Shown here: positions 25,274-36,094 of the stretch, one piece after another
Layout of the letters: each line of letters opens with the position of its first letter
Position numbering within the stretch: the stretch's first letter is position 1
Assembly: GCF_900115195.1 (NCBI RefSeq)
Contig: NZ_FOVO01000004.1
Coordinates: 1 to 64,000, forward strand
Source: Xenorhabdus japonica
Lineage (GTDB): Bacteria > Pseudomonadota > Gammaproteobacteria > Enterobacterales > Enterobacteriaceae
Direction: 5' to 3'
Length of the DNA: 64,000 nt
The notes under the pieces: generated by a model
What the model was told of the DNA's origin: nothing
Seen by the model: the letters and a program-made list of their open reading frames with translations, nothing else
The model's database searches: none
Translations under genes and position numbers: made by a program

Positions 25274-28144
25274 ATGCTGCCACTTTCATTACCCTTAGCT
25301 CGACAATTACAGCATATCGCTGCGAATCTTCCGCCATTGGGGGAAACGATAACGTCCTTTTCACCTAATGAACAGGCTGTGTTGTCATTGAGTGATTTTG
25401 TGGCAGAAAACATGTTATCACATCCGGCATGGCTGGAGGATATTCGCCAGAATCCCCTTCAACCAGAGGAATGGCAACATTATGCCCATTGGTTAGAACA
25501 AACATTGTTAGAACAAACATCGTTGGCGGTAAATGATGAAAATGGTCTGATGCGGGGTTTACGTCTTTTCCGTCATCGAATTTTGGTTAGGATTGCGTGG
25601 TCGCAGGCATTGCAAAGCAGTACGACAGAACAGACATTGCAGCAATTAAGTATGCTGGCTGAAACTCTGATTATAGCCGCCCGTGATTGGCTTTACCTGC
25701 GTTGCTGTCAGGATTGGGGAACGCCTACGAATAGTGATGGTTTGGCACAGCCGCTGCTTATTTTGGGAATGGGAAAGTTGGGAGGTGGAGAACTCAATTT
25801 TTCCTCTGATATTGACCTCATTTTTGCCTATCCAGAAAATGGCATAACGCAAGGCGGCCGTCGAGACATGGATAATTCTCAGTTCTTTACTCGATTGGGA
25901 CAGAAATTAATTAAGGCCCTGGATCAACAAACTGTCGACGGATTTGTTTATCGTGTAGATATGAGATTACGCCCATTTGGTGATAGTGGGCCTTTAGTTT
26001 TCAGTTTTCCGGCATTAGAAGATTATTATCAGGAACAAGGGCGTGACTGGGAACGTTATGCCTTGGTGAAAGCGCGTATTTTGGGGCATGGTGATCAGGA
26101 TTATTGTCAGGAACTGCGCCAAATGTTGCGACCATTTATTTTCCGTCGTTATATCGATTTCAGTGCAATTCAATCTTTGCGCAATATGAAAGGCATGATT
26201 GAACGGGAAGTTCGCCGTCGGGGATTAAAAGATAATATTAAATTGGGTGCGGGCGGGATCCGTGAAATTGAATTTATCACTCAGGTGTTTCAGCTTATTC
26301 GTGGAGGAAGAGAACCGAGCCTGCAATCCCGCTCATTATTGTCAGCATTGAAGGCCATTGACGATTTGGCTTTATTGCCTACGGAACAGTTGAGACAGCT
26401 GGAAGAAAGCTATCTGTTTTTACGTCGGCTTGAGAACTTGCTGCAATCTATTCGTGACCAACAAACGCAAACCTTACCGGATAATGAGCTGGATCGTGCT
26501 CGTCTCTCTTGGGGAATGAATTTTGCCGATTGGAAGGAATTGATGGCAGAAACCGAGCGAAAAATGGATGCAGTGCGGGCTATTTTCCGACAATTGATTG
26601 GCGATGAAATAGAGGAAAATAGCGAGGAGGCCAGCCACGCGCCGTTCAAGAGTTTATGGCAGGAATCCCTGAACACGGACGAACTCATCGCATTAATTCC
26701 TCATCTTGATGATGCAAAAGCCCGGAAGATGCTTGATGTAATGGCACTTTTTCATAAAGACGTCAGTAAGCGCACTATTGGCCCAAGGGGAAGGGATGTG
26801 CTTGACCAATTGATGCCGCGTCTGTTGGAGAAAATTGGCGCTAGGGAAGATGCCGATATCGTTTTGGAGCGGATTATTTCCCTGTTGCTCAGCATTGTTA
26901 GCCGTACGACTTATCTGGAATTGATGCTGGAATCAGAGCAGGTCATGATCCACGTTATCCGGCTCTGTGCTGCTTCTCCGATGATAGCAAGCCAGCTTGC
27001 TCGCCATCCGCTATTGCTGGATGAACTGCTTGATCCCAAATCACTGTATCAACCGTTACCGATGGAAGCTTATCGCGATGAGCTTTATCAATATTTGCTA
27101 CGTATTCCTGAGGATGATGAAGAACAATTGCTGGAGGCTTTACGTCAATTTAAGCAAGCACAATTATTGCGGATCGCAGCAGAAGACATTGCAGGAGTCT
27201 TGCCTGTAATGAAAGTGAGTGATCACCTGACTTATCTGGCGGAGGCGATAATTGAGGCGGTTGTGAAGCTGGCGTGGAACCAAATGACAAAACGTTATGG
27301 CGTTCCGGCGCATTTATCTCAGCGACAGGGATTAGGGTTTGCCATTCTTGGCTATGGCAAATTGGGTGGTTGGGAACTCGGTTATGGTTCTGATTTGGAT
27401 TTGGTGTTCTTGCTGGATTGCCCCATGGGTGTGACGACGGATGGGACTCGTTCCATTGATGCCCGCCAATTTTATTTGCGCCTTGCCCAACGCATTATGC
27501 ATTTGTTCAGTACCCGAACAACATCGGGGATACTGTATGACGTTGATGCCCGCCTGCGGCCATCCGGTGAGTCGGGAATGCTGGTCAGCACCCTTGAAGC
27601 CTTTGATGATTATCAAAAAAATGAAGCGTGGACCTGGGAACATCAGGCGCTGATTCGTGCGCGTATGGTTTTTGGTGATGAGAAAATGCGCAATCATTTT
27701 GAACGTATACGCCGTGAAACATTGTGTCTTCCCCGTAATCCCGATCTTCTGCGCCAACAAGTACGTGAGATGCGAGAGAAAATGTACCGGCACTTGGGCA
27801 GCCATCAACAAGATCAATTTGACATCAAAGCTGATCCGGGTGGGATCACAGATATTGAGTTTATCGCTCAGTATCAGGTTCTGCGTTATGCCCCGGAAAA
27901 TGCCAAGTTGACCCGCTGGTCTGATAATGTGCGAATTTTCGAGCTAATGGCGCGCCATAATATTATGGATGAGCAGGAAGCGATAGCGCTGACACAGGCT
28001 TATATCACCATGCGTGATGAACTGCATCATTTAGCTTTGCAAGCGTTATCCAGCCGAGTTTCAGCCGGACATTTCAGCCAGCAGCAAGTAATGGTAGGTG
28101 ATAGCTGGAAAAAATGGCTGGAGAATGACCTTAGTGCACCGTGA
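25274..28144 (+). CDS. glnE: Bifunctional glutamine synthetase adenylyltransferase/deadenylase
   Basis: A 956-residue enzyme (946 in E. coli) that adds AMP to and removes it from glutamine synthetase in response to PII and glutamine. Two nucleotidyltransferase domains are visible: [18 protein letters not shown] (deadenylation half, about 173-190) and [18 protein letters not shown] (adenylation half, about 695-712). An in-frame 15-bp duplication at 25493-25522 doubles a short L-E-Q-T segment near residue 76. ATG 25274 follows an A-A-G-G-A site. Confidence 0.96.
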   Translation: MLPLSLPLARQLQHIAANLPPLGETITSFSPNEQAVLSLSDFVAENMLSHPAWLEDIRQNPLQPEEWQHYAHWLEQTLLEQTSLAVNDENGLMRGLRLFRHRILVRIAWSQALQSSTTEQTLQQLSMLAETLIIAARDWLYLRCCQDWGTPTNSDGLAQPLLILGMGKLGGGELNFSSDIDLIFAYPENGITQGGRRDMDNSQFFTRLGQKLIKALDQQTVDGFVYRVDMRLRPFGDSGPLVFSFPALEDYYQEQGRDWERYALVKARILGHGDQDYCQELRQMLRPFIFRRYIDFSAIQSLRNMKGMIEREVRRRGLKDNIKLGAGGIREIEFITQVFQLIRGGREPSLQSRSLLSALKAIDDLALLPTEQLRQLEESYLFLRRLENLLQSIRDQQTQTLPDNELDRARLSWGMNFADWKELMAETERKMDAVRAIFRQLIGDEIEENSEEASHAPFKSLWQESLNTDELIALIPHLDDAKARKMLDVMALFHKDVSKRTIGPRGRDVLDQLMPRLLEKIGAREDADIVLERIISLLLSIVSRTTYLELMLESEQVMIHVIRLCAASPMIASQLARHPLLLDELLDPKSLYQPLPMEAYRDELYQYLLRIPEDDEEQLLEALRQFKQAQLLRIAAEDIAGVLPVMKVSDHLTYLAEAIIEAVVKLAWNQMTKRYGVPAHLSQRQGLGFAILGYGKLGGWELGYGSDLDLVFLLDCPMGVTTDGTRSIDARQFYLRLAQRIMHLFSTRTTSGILYDVDARLRPSGESGMLVSTLEAFDDYQKNEAWTWEHQALIRARMVFGDEKMRNHFERIRRETLCLPRNPDLLRQQVREMREKMYRHLGSHQQDQFDIKADPGGITDIEFIAQYQVLRYAPENAKLTRWSDNVRIFELMARHNIMDEQEAIALTQAYITMRDELHHLALQALSSRVSAGHFSQQQVMVGDSWKKWLENDLSAP
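25493..25522 (+). repeat. In-frame 15-bp tandem duplication within glnE
   Basis: TTAGAACAAACATTG is followed directly by TTAGAACAAACATCG, giving a doubled five-residue step (L-E-Q-T-L then L-E-Q-T-S) in a loop of the N-terminal domain. Confidence 0.85.
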
Positions 28145-28146
28145 TA

Positions 28147-28190
28147 GGAATAGCAATTGCCGGAATAGAAATTGCCAGAATAGCTGAAAT
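28147..28190. repeat. Tandem 15-bp repeats after glnE
   Basis: GGAATAGCAATTGCC, GGAATAGAAATTGCC and a diverged third unit starting A-G-A-A-T-A-G begin 3 bp after the glnE stop. Confidence 0.8.
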
Positions 28191-28276
28191 AGTTGCTTTT
28201 CCTGATCAAGTTTGCTGGCACTGAGTTTGATTATGGTAATATCCGCGACAGTTTATTCTGATATTTGGAGCATGGG

Positions 28277-29701
28277 ATGAAAGTAACACTCCCTGATTTT
28301 CACCGCGCAAATGTTTTGGTTGTTGGTGATGTCATGTTAGATCGCTACTGGTACGGCCCAACTAGCCGCATTTCACCGGAAGCACCGGTTCCAGTAGTTA
28401 AGGTAGAAACCATAGAAGAGCGTCCTGGTGGAGCGGCTAACGTAGCCATGAATATTGCTTCATTGGGAGCTAATTCACGTTTGGTTGGCTTGACAGGCAT
28501 TGATGACGCTGCGCGGACATTGAGTGAGAAACTCAACAGTGTGAAAGTCCGATGTGATTTTGTTTCTGTTCCAACTCATCCAACGATCACAAAACTGCGT
28601 GTCTTATCACGCAATCAGCAATTATTGCGTCTGGATTTTGAAGAAGGTTTCCAGAATGTAGATGCTCAGCCTATGCTGGAAAAAATTCAACAATCCTTGC
28701 TTCATATTGGCGCGTTGGTACTGTCAGATTATGCCAAGGGAGCATTGAGTCAGGTTCAGGCCATGATTAAGCTGGCCAATGAAGCCGATGTTCCTGTACT
28801 TATCGATCCAAAAGGCAGCGATTTTAACCGCTATCGTGGTGCAACGCTGCTTACACCGAATATGTCAGAGTTTGAAGCCGTTGTAGGGCATTGTAAGGAT
28901 GATGATGATGTCGTGCTGAAAGGCACGAAACTGGTGCAGGATTTGGAACTGAAAGCGCTGTTGATCACGCGTTCTGAGCGAGGCATGAGTTTGTTGCGGG
29001 TAGGACAACCACCATTGCATCTGCCGACTCAAGCTCAGGAAGTGTTTGATGTTACAGGAGCTGGAGATACCGTGATTGGCGTATTGGCAACGGCATTAGC
29101 TGCTGGCAAGCCACTGAACGAAGCTTGTTACCTTGCCAATGCGGCCGCGGGTGTGGTTGTTGGCAAGTTGGGAACTTCCACGGTTTCACCTGTTGAACTG
29201 GAAAATGCAGTGCGTGGGCGTGCAGAAACCGGATTTGGTGTGATGAGTGAAGATAAACTGAAAGACGCTGTCGCACAGGCGCGTCAGCGTGGTGAACGTA
29301 TCGTCATGACCAATGGCTGTTTTGACATCCTTCATGCAGGCCACGTTTCTTATCTTTCCAATGCCCGCAAATTGGGTGATCGCCTGATCGTTGCTGTGAA
29401 TAGTGACGCTTCAACCAAGCGCCTTAAAGGAGAAACTCGCCCCGTGAATCCGTTGGAACAGCGCATGACTGTGTTATCGGCACTGGAATCTGTAGATTGG
29501 GTCGTAGCATTTGAAGAAGATACACCGCAGCGCTTAATCGCAGGCATCTTGCCGGATATTTTGGTCAAAGGCGGCGATTATAAGCCAGAAGAGATTGCCG
29601 GTAGCGAAGACGTTCGGGCTGCGGGTGGCGAAGTTAAGGTATTGAACTTCGAAGATGGTATCTCAACGACCAATATCATCAAAACCATTAAGCGCCAATA
29701 A
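28277..29701 (+). CDS. hldE: Bifunctional heptose 7-phosphate kinase / heptose 1-phosphate adenylyltransferase
   Basis: A 474-residue fusion (477 in E. coli) that makes ADP-heptose for the lipopolysaccharide inner core. The N-terminal ribokinase-like domain (about 1-318) has G-G-A-A-N-V-A and the D-V-T-G-A-G-D-T anion hole. The C-terminal cytidylyltransferase-like domain has [11 protein letters not shown] at about 346-356. A TTG at 28265 is in frame, but ATG 28277 has a GGAG site 6 bases upstream and gives the conserved start. It follows glnE, as in E. coli. Confidence 0.96.
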   Translation: MKVTLPDFHRANVLVVGDVMLDRYWYGPTSRISPEAPVPVVKVETIEERPGGAANVAMNIASLGANSRLVGLTGIDDAARTLSEKLNSVKVRCDFVSVPTHPTITKLRVLSRNQQLLRLDFEEGFQNVDAQPMLEKIQQSLLHIGALVLSDYAKGALSQVQAMIKLANEADVPVLIDPKGSDFNRYRGATLLTPNMSEFEAVVGHCKDDDDVVLKGTKLVQDLELKALLITRSERGMSLLRVGQPPLHLPTQAQEVFDVTGAGDTVIGVLATALAAGKPLNEACYLANAAAGVVVGKLGTSTVSPVELENAVRGRAETGFGVMSEDKLKDAVAQARQRGERIVMTNGCFDILHAGHVSYLSNARKLGDRLIVAVNSDASTKRLKGETRPVNPLEQRMTVLSALESVDWVVAFEEDTPQRLIAGILPDILVKGGDYKPEEIAGSEDVRAAGGEVKVLNFEDGISTTNIIKTIKRQ

Positions 29702-29724
29702 AAAGCCAATAAATAGTTATCATG

Positions 29725-29762
29725 TGCCGTTATGCTTCTTTTGGAGCATGGCGGCATATATT
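29725..29762 (+). terminator. Likely terminator of hldE
   Basis: A 12-bp stem with two G-U pairs, T-G-C-C-G-T-T-A-T-G-C-T against A-G-C-A-T-G-G-C-G-G-C-A, lies 23 bp after the hldE stop, followed by T-A-T-A-T-T-T-C-T-T-T. Confidence 0.65.
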
Positions 29763-29803
29763 TCTTTACTTCAATAAAATAGAAAAAAGCCCGGAAAAAT
29801 AGG

Positions 29804-29836
29804 GAGGAGAACTGAGCTGAGGTAGCTATTCTCCTC
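29804..29836 (-). terminator. Likely terminator of ubiK
   Basis: An 8-bp stem G-A-G-G-A-G-A-A / T-T-C-T-C-C-T-C with a 17-base loop lies just beyond the ubiK stop on the minus strand; T-rich runs follow at a short distance. Confidence 0.55.
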
Positions 29837-29842
29837 GTATCA

Positions 29843-30118
29843 TCATTCAACCTGTTGGTTTTTTTTGTCGTCTCCTTCGAGACGGGCTTCCAATTCATTC
29901 AAGCGTTGTTCCATTGCAGCCAATTTCTCACGGGTGCGTAGCAAGACTTGTGTCTGAATATCAAATTCTTCGCGGTTTACAAGATCCAACTTGCTCAATT
30001 GGGATTGCAGAACGGTACGCAATTTTTTTTCTACATCATCGCCAAATTCTTTGACGCCTTTTGGCATAACATTGTGAAACTGGCGCGCAATTTGTTCAAT
30101 TTTCTTTGGATCGAGCAT
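29843..30118 (-). CDS. ubiK: Ubiquinone biosynthesis accessory factor UbiK
   Basis: A 91-residue protein (YqiC) that pairs with UbiJ and supports aerobic ubiquinone synthesis, with affinity for membranes. The N-terminal half matches the E. coli protein closely ([11 protein letters not shown] and M-P-K-G-V-K-E-F-G); the C-terminal half is a strong coiled coil ([15 protein letters not shown]). The frame opens at 30127, but ATG 30118 is chosen because it matches the conserved start and follows an A-G-G-A-T-G site. Confidence 0.93.
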   Translation of the reverse strand: MLDPKKIEQIARQFHNVMPKGVKEFGDDVEKKLRTVLQSQLSKLDLVNREEFDIQTQVLLRTREKLAAMEQRLNELEARLEGDDKKNQQVE

Positions 30119-30136
30119 GATTATCATCCTTTTATG

Positions 30137-30198
30137 GCGTAACAGTACGTTATAGAGTAACAGTACCTTATTGCGAACAGTATCTTATAGCGTAATAG
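30137..30198. repeat. Tandem repeats of about 18 bp upstream of ubiK
   Basis: GCGTAACAGTACGTTATA, GAGTAACAGTACCTTATT, GCGAACAGTATCTTATA and a partial fourth unit lie end to end within 20-80 bp of the ubiK start, in the leader region. Confidence 0.8.
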
Positions 30199-30322
30199 CA
30201 TAGAGATGTTGGCAGTATTTTAATATTTCATGGCGAAAGCATAAATGATTGCGAGCAAGGTTTCATATTTGATTTTGTTGATTGCCCCTATTGGTTATTA
30301 GCGCTATAGTGCAATTGTTTAT

Positions 30323-30519
30323 CTCAGGGCAGGGTGAAAATCCCTACCGGCGGTAACATAAAACATCGACTGATGATTTTATGCAGCCCGCGAGCGCTCT
30401 GTTTATCTTTATTGTTTTTTTAGATTATCTGAAACTTAAGCAATAAGGGTTAAAACAGGGGTCAGCAGATCCAGTGTGATTCTGGAGCCGACGGTGATAG
30501 TCCGGATGGGAGAGAATAA
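30323..30519 (+). promoter_or_regulatory. FMN riboswitch (RFN element) controlling ribB
   Basis: The conserved blocks of the FMN aptamer are present in order: the opening T-C-A-G-G-G-C-A-G-G-G-T-G-A-A-A, C-C-G-G-C-G-G-T, A-G-C-C-C-G-C-G-A-G-C, C-A-G-C-A-G-A-T-C-C-A-G-T-G and the closing G-G-A-T-G-G-G-A-G-A-G-A. Binding of flavin mononucleotide should shut down ribB expression. The variable arm between the third and fourth blocks is much longer than in E. coli, running from about 30392 to 30461. About 120 bp of expression platform separates the aptamer from ribB, with the E. coli-like segment G-C-C-C-T-G-A-T-T-C-T-G-G-T-A-A shortly before the start. Confidence 0.95.
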
Positions 30520-30639
30520 CAGCATCAATCGAGTACTTGCGCTCGTCTGTTGTTTTTGTTGCCGTCTTTTTGTGCAGCACAAACTCCTCAAAATTGCCCT
30601 GATTCTGGTAATCCATACATTCAAAGAGGTTTTTTTACC

Positions 30640-31293
30640 ATGAATCAGACGCTACTTTCCTCATTTGGGACGCCATTTGAACGTGTTGAACGTGCGCTTG
30701 CAGCTTTGCGTGCGGGTCAGGGCGTGATGGTATTAGATGACGAAAATCGTGAGAATGAAGGTGACATGATTTTCGCTGCTGAAACGATGACTGTAGAGCA
30801 AATGGCATTGACGATCCGCCATGGCAGCGGGATTGTTTGCCTTTGCCTGACCGAAGAACGCCGCCAACAGCTGGAACTGCCAATGATGGTAGAAAGCAAT
30901 TCCAGCCAGTACCAAACCGCATTCACTGTTACGATTGAAGCCGCACACGGAGTAACAACGGGCGTGTCTGCGGCAGATCGCATCACGACCATCCAGGCCG
31001 CTATTACAGATGATGCACAACCAAATGATTTAAATCGTCCAGGACATGTTTTTCCCTTACGTGCACAATCGGGAGGGGTTTTAGCTCGTCGTGGTCATAC
31101 CGAAGCGACCATTGATTTAGTTAAAATGGCAGGTTTCAAGCCAGCGGGAGTGCTGTGTGAATTGACAAATGACGATGGCTCAATGGCTCGTGCTCCTGAA
31201 GTGATTGAATTCGCAAAACAGCATGATATGCCGGTAGTCACTATTGAAGATTTAGTGAATTACCGCTTAAAAATAGCAAAGAAAGCTAGCTAA
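30640..31293 (+). CDS. ribB: 3,4-dihydroxy-2-butanone 4-phosphate synthase
   Basis: A 217-residue riboflavin-pathway enzyme (same length as E. coli) that turns ribulose 5-phosphate into dihydroxybutanone phosphate and formate. The active-site loop [10 protein letters not shown] lies at 33-42, and R-H-G-S-G-I-V-C and G-H-T-E-A-T-I-D are conserved. The frame extends back to 30550 in the riboswitch platform, but ATG 30640 follows A-G-A-G-G-T and begins M-N-Q-T-L-L as in E. coli. It stands alone under an FMN riboswitch. Confidence 0.97.
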   Translation: MNQTLLSSFGTPFERVERALAALRAGQGVMVLDDENRENEGDMIFAAETMTVEQMALTIRHGSGIVCLCLTEERRQQLELPMMVESNSSQYQTAFTVTIEAAHGVTTGVSAADRITTIQAAITDDAQPNDLNRPGHVFPLRAQSGGVLARRGHTEATIDLVKMAGFKPAGVLCELTNDDGSMARAPEVIEFAKQHDMPVVTIEDLVNYRLKIAKKAS

Positions 31294-31639
31294 TAGATAT
31301 TATTATTAGATTTTCTTATGTATTTCATCGAAATAATCCCTAAATAGTATGTTTATTTAATTAGGGTAGAAAACAGATCAGAATAGAATATATCGGTTAT
31401 ACTCAACAGATTTCGAGTTGCTGTGCTATAGCACAGTAGCTTGAAAGATGGAGAAACACACGCATGTACCTTGAGAGGCTACAGCCCACACCCTGTGGCC
31501 TTTCAGTATTCCTGACACACTCCATAATTTTTGCTTGGTGCTATTCAAGGAAGAAGGGTCTTAATCTTGTCATAATTTTTTTATCATAGTCCAACAATAC
31601 ATTATTCGAAATGTTTACTTTGCTGTATAAGGGGCGAAA
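31294..31639. other. ribB-ygiD intergenic region with a short repeat
   Basis: About 346 bp. The main feature is a palindromic repeat at 31398-31453. The remainder is AT-rich and should contain the ygiD promoter; I see no gene. Confidence 0.55.
31398..31453. repeat. Short palindromic repeat related to the element at 18308
   Basis: It begins T-A-T-A-C-T-C-A-A-C-A-G-A-T-T-T-C-G-A-G-T-T-G-C and ends with an imperfect complement (A-G-C-T-T-G-A-A-A-G-A-T). The centre is a perfect 16-bp palindrome, CTGTGCTATAGCACAG (31421-31436). The ends resemble those of the 130-bp repeat near tsaD, so it looks like an internally deleted member. Confidence 0.6.
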
Positions 31640-32416
31640 ATGAGTCTCCTGAGAATGCCTGCTCTATTCATTGGTCATGGTAGTCCAATGAATGCCATTG
31701 AAGATAACTATTACTCACGTGCTTGGTTTGAATTAGGGAAAAAATTACCCAGACCAAGGGCGATTCTTGTGATTTCCGCGCATTGGTATACGAATGGCAC
31801 TGCTGTGACAGCGATGGCACAGCCCAGAACTATTCACGATTTTGGTAACTTTCCCCGAGAGTTGCATGAAAAACAATATCCAGCTAAAGGGTTTCCTGAA
31901 CTGGCTGTATTAGTACAGGATATTCTTGAACCGATTGAGGTCGAGACTGATTTTGAAAAATGGGGATTGGATCATGGATCTTGGGGAATACTGACAAAAA
32001 TGTATCCTGACGCAGATATTCCCGTTGTTCAATTGAGCATGGATCGCAATCAACCTGCCTCTTTTTATTATGAAATAGGTAAAAAATTAGCTTTACTGCG
32101 GGATGAAGGCGTTTTAATCATGGGAAGTGGAAACGTTGTGCATAACCTGCCAGCTCAAGAATGGGGTGCTGAACCTTTTCTCTGGGCACTCTCTTTTGAA
32201 CAGTTTGTGCGCGAAAATTTAACGTGTCTGGAAGAACCTCATCCACTGCTTAACGCTTTGGACAGGGAAGACGGTCTATTGTCTAATCCAACGCCAGAAC
32301 ACTTCCTGCCATTGCTGTATGTGATGGGAACATGGGATAAAGAAGAGCCGATTTCAACGCCCATTGAGGGGATTGAAGACGGCTCCTTGAGTATGTTATC
32401 TATTCAGATTGGCTAA
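31640..32416 (+). CDS. ygiD: 4,5-DOPA dioxygenase extradiol-like protein YgiD
   Basis: A 258-residue member of the LigB-type extradiol dioxygenase family. Candidate metal ligands and acid-base residues are His13 (G-H-G-S-P), His48 (A-H-W), His111 (D-H-G-S-W) and His167 (V-H-N-L). E. coli YgiD opens the ring of L-DOPA to betalamic acid in vitro; the natural substrate is unknown. It converges on ygiC with a gap of only 5 bp, as in the conserved ygiBCD neighbourhood. Confidence 0.9.
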   Translation: MSLLRMPALFIGHGSPMNAIEDNYYSRAWFELGKKLPRPRAILVISAHWYTNGTAVTAMAQPRTIHDFGNFPRELHEKQYPAKGFPELAVLVQDILEPIEVETDFEKWGLDHGSWGILTKMYPDADIPVVQLSMDRNQPASFYYEIGKKLALLRDEGVLIMGSGNVVHNLPAQEWGAEPFLWALSFEQFVRENLTCLEEPHPLLNALDREDGLLSNPTPEHFLPLLYVMGTWDKEEPISTPIEGIEDGSLSMLSIQIG

Positions 32417-32421
32417 TTGAA

Positions 32422-33582
32422 TCAATCCAAAATAATATGCGGGTAGAAACGTGACAAATCTTGAGTAATCAACTCACGATCTTCACGGATACAGATACCC
32501 GCAGACTGATCGTCTACCAACCAACTACCGACCAGCGCATAGTTATTGTCAAATTTCGGCAACGCATGGAACTGCTGAACGATCATGCCTTCTTCCCCAT
32601 AAGGGCCATCGGCATTGGCGATTTCACGACTATTTTCAATAATCCGAATATTAGCCCCTTCACGGGAGAACAGCGGTTTAATGACATAGCTATTCATGTC
32701 GGAAGGACGTTCATCCGCAAAATAAGCAGGCAGCAGGTTAGGATGATTTGGGAACATTTTCCACAGCATTGACAGCAGCGCCTTGTTGGAAATAATGCTT
32801 TTCCATGATGGCTCCAGCCAACGGACGCCGGCATCGGCCAGCTTGGTGGAGAACATCTCACGCAGCATAAATTCCCACGGATACAGTTTAAACAGATTGC
32901 TGATCACTTGATCCTGCAAATCAGTAAACTGACCTTTCTCACCCAGCCCGATATCCTCAATAAACAGGAATTCTGTCGGAATATCTGCTTCCGCAGCACA
33001 ATCCTGCAAGTATTGAATTGTGCCACGATCTTCGTCAGTATCCTGACAGCAGGCCATGTGCAGCAGGCCAAATCCATGTTTTTCACGTAACTGAACAAAC
33101 CGCTCAATCAGCTTTTCTTGCAGGCTGTTGAACTGATCTGCATTTGATGGCAGATTGCCTGCATTGATTTGATCTTCCAGCCAGATCCACTGAAAGAAAG
33201 CAGATTCGTACAGAGACGTTGGAGTATCGGCGTTGTTTTCCAGCAATTTAGGCGGATTTTTGCCATCATAGGCCAAATCCAAGCGGGAATAGAGCGAAGG
33301 CTGACTGGTTATCCATGAAGAGCGGACAAACTCCCAACAATGCTTTGGGATCTGGAATTTTGTCAGCAGTTCTTCGCTGTCGACCACTTTTTCCACGACC
33401 TGCAAACACATTTGGTGCAGTTCTGTCGTTACATCTTCAATTTCTTCAATCTGGTTCAGAGTGAACTGGTAATAAGCCTCTTCACTCCAGTAAGGCTGGT
33501 CGTACATGGTATGAAAATTAAAACCATACTCCGCTGCCTTTTCGCGCCAATCCGGGCGCTCGGTAATACCAATGCGTTTCAT
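32422..33582 (-). CDS. ygiC: Glutathionylspermidine-synthase-like ATP-grasp protein YgiC
   Basis: A 386-residue protein of the glutathionylspermidine synthetase-like ATP-grasp family. The C-terminal [10 protein letters not shown] segment and the G-S-W-L-V-D loop are the nucleotide-binding parts. It lacks the amidase half of true Gsp. The homologue in E. coli does not make glutathionylspermidine as far as known, so its ligase substrates are open. It follows ygiB by 6 bp and is surely co-transcribed with it. Confidence 0.9.
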   Translation of the reverse strand: MKRIGITERPDWREKAAEYGFNFHTMYDQPYWSEEAYYQFTLNQIEEIEDVTTELHQMCLQVVEKVVDSEELLTKFQIPKHCWEFVRSSWITSQPSLYSRLDLAYDGKNPPKLLENNADTPTSLYESAFFQWIWLEDQINAGNLPSNADQFNSLQEKLIERFVQLREKHGFGLLHMACCQDTDEDRGTIQYLQDCAAEADIPTEFLFIEDIGLGEKGQFTDLQDQVISNLFKLYPWEFMLREMFSTKLADAGVRWLEPSWKSIISNKALLSMLWKMFPNHPNLLPAYFADERPSDMNSYVIKPLFSREGANIRIIENSREIANADGPYGEEGMIVQQFHALPKFDNNYALVGSWLVDDQSAGICIREDRELITQDLSRFYPHIILD

Positions 33583-33588
33583 CGTTAA

Positions 33589-34290
33589 TTAACCACCCAT
33601 CGAACGGGAAGAATTGGAACTTGAGCTGGCAGACGAACGCTGCATGGCTGATTGCTTCGCCACCGACTCACCGAACCCGCCGCGGGTAATCGTAGTTGTG
33701 GTTGCGGGTTTTGGTGCCATTGCCGTTTTTGGCACTGTCATGCTGCGACCACCAGCGGTAGCAGAGCCATAGCTTTTACCGGTCGCATCAACAAACTTGC
33801 CATTAGCTGGGCTGGAAGCCGATTTTGATGTGAACAGCGGTTGTGATGGTGCAGAGCTGCCGCCCATTAGGCGTCCCATCATATAACCTGCCATCAAAGG
33901 CATCCAGAAACTGCCGCTGCTGTTTTCAGCCTGAGCCTGAGTCTGACCGACTCCGGCCTGAGCAGGGGCTTGAGTACATTGTTGTTCACCGAATTCAGCA
34001 ACACATTCTTCACGAGAAGCATATTTCGGCGCGGTTTTTTCCGCTTCTTTCAGGGCGTTGTTGTAGGCAGTCTTGCATTGTTCACTTTTAGAAGGATTCG
34101 CCTGAGAGCACTCATCGGCATTGGTATAGAGTGACACCGTTTCATCGTTCTGTTCACAAGCTGATAGCATGAAAACAGCACTGACAGCGAGCGCGACTGG
34201 TGCCAAGCGATAACTTCGCCATGTTTTGCGGAAAGCATCGCGATTTATCTCTTTTGTCCGTTTCCTGGGTGTTAAAGAAATAATTGTCAT
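33589..34290 (-). CDS. ygiB: DUF1190 envelope lipoprotein YgiB
   Basis: A 233-residue DUF1190 protein. The hydrophobic segment at about 28-44 ends in L-S-A-C (Cys45), a lipobox-like site after a long basic N-terminus. The conserved middle ([21 protein letters not shown]) and the low-complexity tail ending in S-R-S-M-G-G match E. coli YgiB. The frame is open to 34341; ATG 34290 or 34299 fits the family best, neither with a strong ribosome-binding site. Co-transcribed with ygiC; function unknown. Confidence 0.85.
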   Translation of the reverse strand: MTIISLTPRKRTKEINRDAFRKTWRSYRLAPVALAVSAVFMLSACEQNDETVSLYTNADECSQANPSKSEQCKTAYNNALKEAEKTAPKYASREECVAEFGEQQCTQAPAQAGVGQTQAQAENSSGSFWMPLMAGYMMGRLMGGSSAPSQPLFTSKSASSPANGKFVDATGKSYGSATAGGRSMTVPKTAMAPKPATTTTITRGGFGESVAKQSAMQRSSASSSSNSSRSMGG

Positions 34291-34412
34291 AGGGAGCATC
34301 CATCTTGAAGGTATCTGATTAAGATTAAGAGCGTATCCCATTTATGATGCCCAATGGGATTAGCTCTCAGGGCTATGTATGTATATAGGGCTATGCATAA
34401 AGGACTATGCTT

Positions 34413-34442
34413 AAAAAACAGCCCACACAATCGGCGGGCTGC
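34413..34442 (-). terminator. Rho-independent terminator of tolC
   Basis: On the minus strand a stem C-A-G-C-C-C / G-G-G-C-T-G is followed by six T, about 65 bp after the tolC stop. It separates tolC from ygiB-ygiC. Confidence 0.75.
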
Positions 34443-34454
34443 TTTCTTTATTAG

Positions 34455-34482
34455 TATAGCGTTTTTAATATAACGTTTTTCA
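34455..34482. repeat. Tandem 14-bp duplication after tolC
   Basis: TATAGCGTTTTTAA is followed directly by TATAACGTTTTTCA within 51 bp of the tolC stop. A second set of three diverged units beginning A-G-G-G-C-T-A-T-G lies at about 34369-34414. Confidence 0.7.
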
Positions 34483-34505
34483 ATCAAGAACGATAGTACA
34501 TTAAA

Positions 34506-35876
34506 TCAGCGAACTGATGGCGTTTTCATCTCTTTAATGATGCTGCTGGCAGAGGTTGAGATTTGTTCGCCTAACATTTTGTTCAATGCTATCAAATCAT
34601 TTTCATTTAAGATGCCACGGGCTTGCTGGATCTGTAATTGGGAAAGCAGATAATCGTAACGTGCCTTGGATAGATTTTGTTTGGCTTGGTACAACTTTGT
34701 TGTCGAGTCCAGCACATCCACGATAGTACGGGTTCCCACCTGATAACCCGCTTCCATTGAGTCCAATGAACCTTGCGCAGAGAGTACGGCCTGTTTGTTG
34801 GCTTCAACACTACTGATGGCAGCAGAAATATTATTGGAGGAGGAATGCACTTCTTGTATCACTTTGCGATAGGTGTTTTCTAATTCCTGACTGGTGCTGA
34901 CGAAATTATATTTCGCCTGTTCTACTTGAGAGTAAGTAGCACCACCACTAAACAGGGGAAGATTTAATGATAGCCCAACAGAGTTACTTCCTGAGTAAAC
35001 ATTATTAGATTGAGCACCGCGACTATGGGAATTAGTGATACCAGTACTTGCCTCTAAATTAATGGTCGGCATATAGCCAGTTTGGGCATTTTTAATTTGT
35101 TCACGGCTTAAATCTTGCCTTAAGCGAGCTGACAACAGGCTCAGATTACGGTTTTCTGCCTCTTTCAGTACCTTATCAGCAGACTCCGGTTGATTAGTTT
35201 TAAATTGGTCAATATTTAATGAGGCTAATTGAGGATAGTAAATACCCGTAATCAGGCGCAGTTTCTCCAACGCATTGTCCAGATTGTTACGGTTGGAAAC
35301 TTCCTGTGCCAGAATTGAATCGTATTGGGCGCGGGCATTCTGCACGTCGGTAACGGCAACCAAGCCAACATTAAAGCGTTGGGTCGTTTGATCCAATTGG
35401 CGGTACAGTGAGGCTTTCTGGGCTTCGGTAAATGTTAGGGTATCGATTGTATTCAGAACGTCAAAATAAGCTTGAGCGGTGTCCAGAATTAATTTTTGTT
35501 GGGCTGCCTGGAAACTGATATCTGCAATATCGGCATTTTTCTCGGACTGGCTCAGTTGATTCCATTTCGCCATATCAAAGATAGTTTGGGACAGTTTCAA
35601 TGCAGCGTTAGCACCACGGGATTCCATTTGACGATTTTTGGGAAGCCGATAGTTTTTGCTGTAATTAACTCCTGCACCCAGAGACAACTGAGGCAGTAAA
35701 CTACTGCGCGTTACATTAATGTTTTCAACAACCGAATTGCGGTCAGCTTGTGCCTTAAGCAATTCGGGGTTTGTTTCTTTTGCCTGCTGATAAATCTGTA
35801 GCAGATCCGCGGCTTGGCTTGAAGTACTAAAACCTACCAGATTCATAGCGATAAAAAGAGAGAGCAATTTTTTCAT
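34506..35876 (-). CDS. tolC: Outer-membrane channel protein TolC
   Basis: A 456-residue outer-membrane efflux duct that partners with AcrAB, MacAB and type I secretion systems. It has a signal peptide (cleavage after S-Q-A, residue 22) and two homologous halves of long coiled helices with short beta segments. It is about 37 residues shorter than E. coli TolC (493), the difference being at the C-terminal tail that is dispensable in E. coli. It is monocistronic, with a terminator downstream, and divergent from nudF, as in E. coli. Confidence 0.95.
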   Translation of the reverse strand: MKKLLSLFIAMNLVGFSTSSQAADLLQIYQQAKETNPELLKAQADRNSVVENINVTRSSLLPQLSLGAGVNYSKNYRLPKNRQMESRGANAALKLSQTIFDMAKWNQLSQSEKNADIADISFQAAQQKLILDTAQAYFDVLNTIDTLTFTEAQKASLYRQLDQTTQRFNVGLVAVTDVQNARAQYDSILAQEVSNRNNLDNALEKLRLITGIYYPQLASLNIDQFKTNQPESADKVLKEAENRNLSLLSARLRQDLSREQIKNAQTGYMPTINLEASTGITNSHSRGAQSNNVYSGSNSVGLSLNLPLFSGGATYSQVEQAKYNFVSTSQELENTYRKVIQEVHSSSNNISAAISSVEANKQAVLSAQGSLDSMEAGYQVGTRTIVDVLDSTTKLYQAKQNLSKARYDYLLSQLQIQQARGILNENDLIALNKMLGEQISTSASSIIKEMKTPSVR

Positions 35877-36094
35877 TTGCGTTCCTTGTTGTGCAGCTAT
35901 TTTACTTAAGTTGCCCCTGCATAAAAACCAATACCACTGATTCTAGCAGAGAATGCCAGCAGGGTAGGGTGGCTGTTTGTGCCATATTGCCTTATTTTTC
36001 GGCTTGTTTGTATTATCAAAAGGAATTTATTTAGATCAATGTAGAAAAATACATTTTAATAATAGGAAATTTTAAAAAAGAATCAGGATATTTT

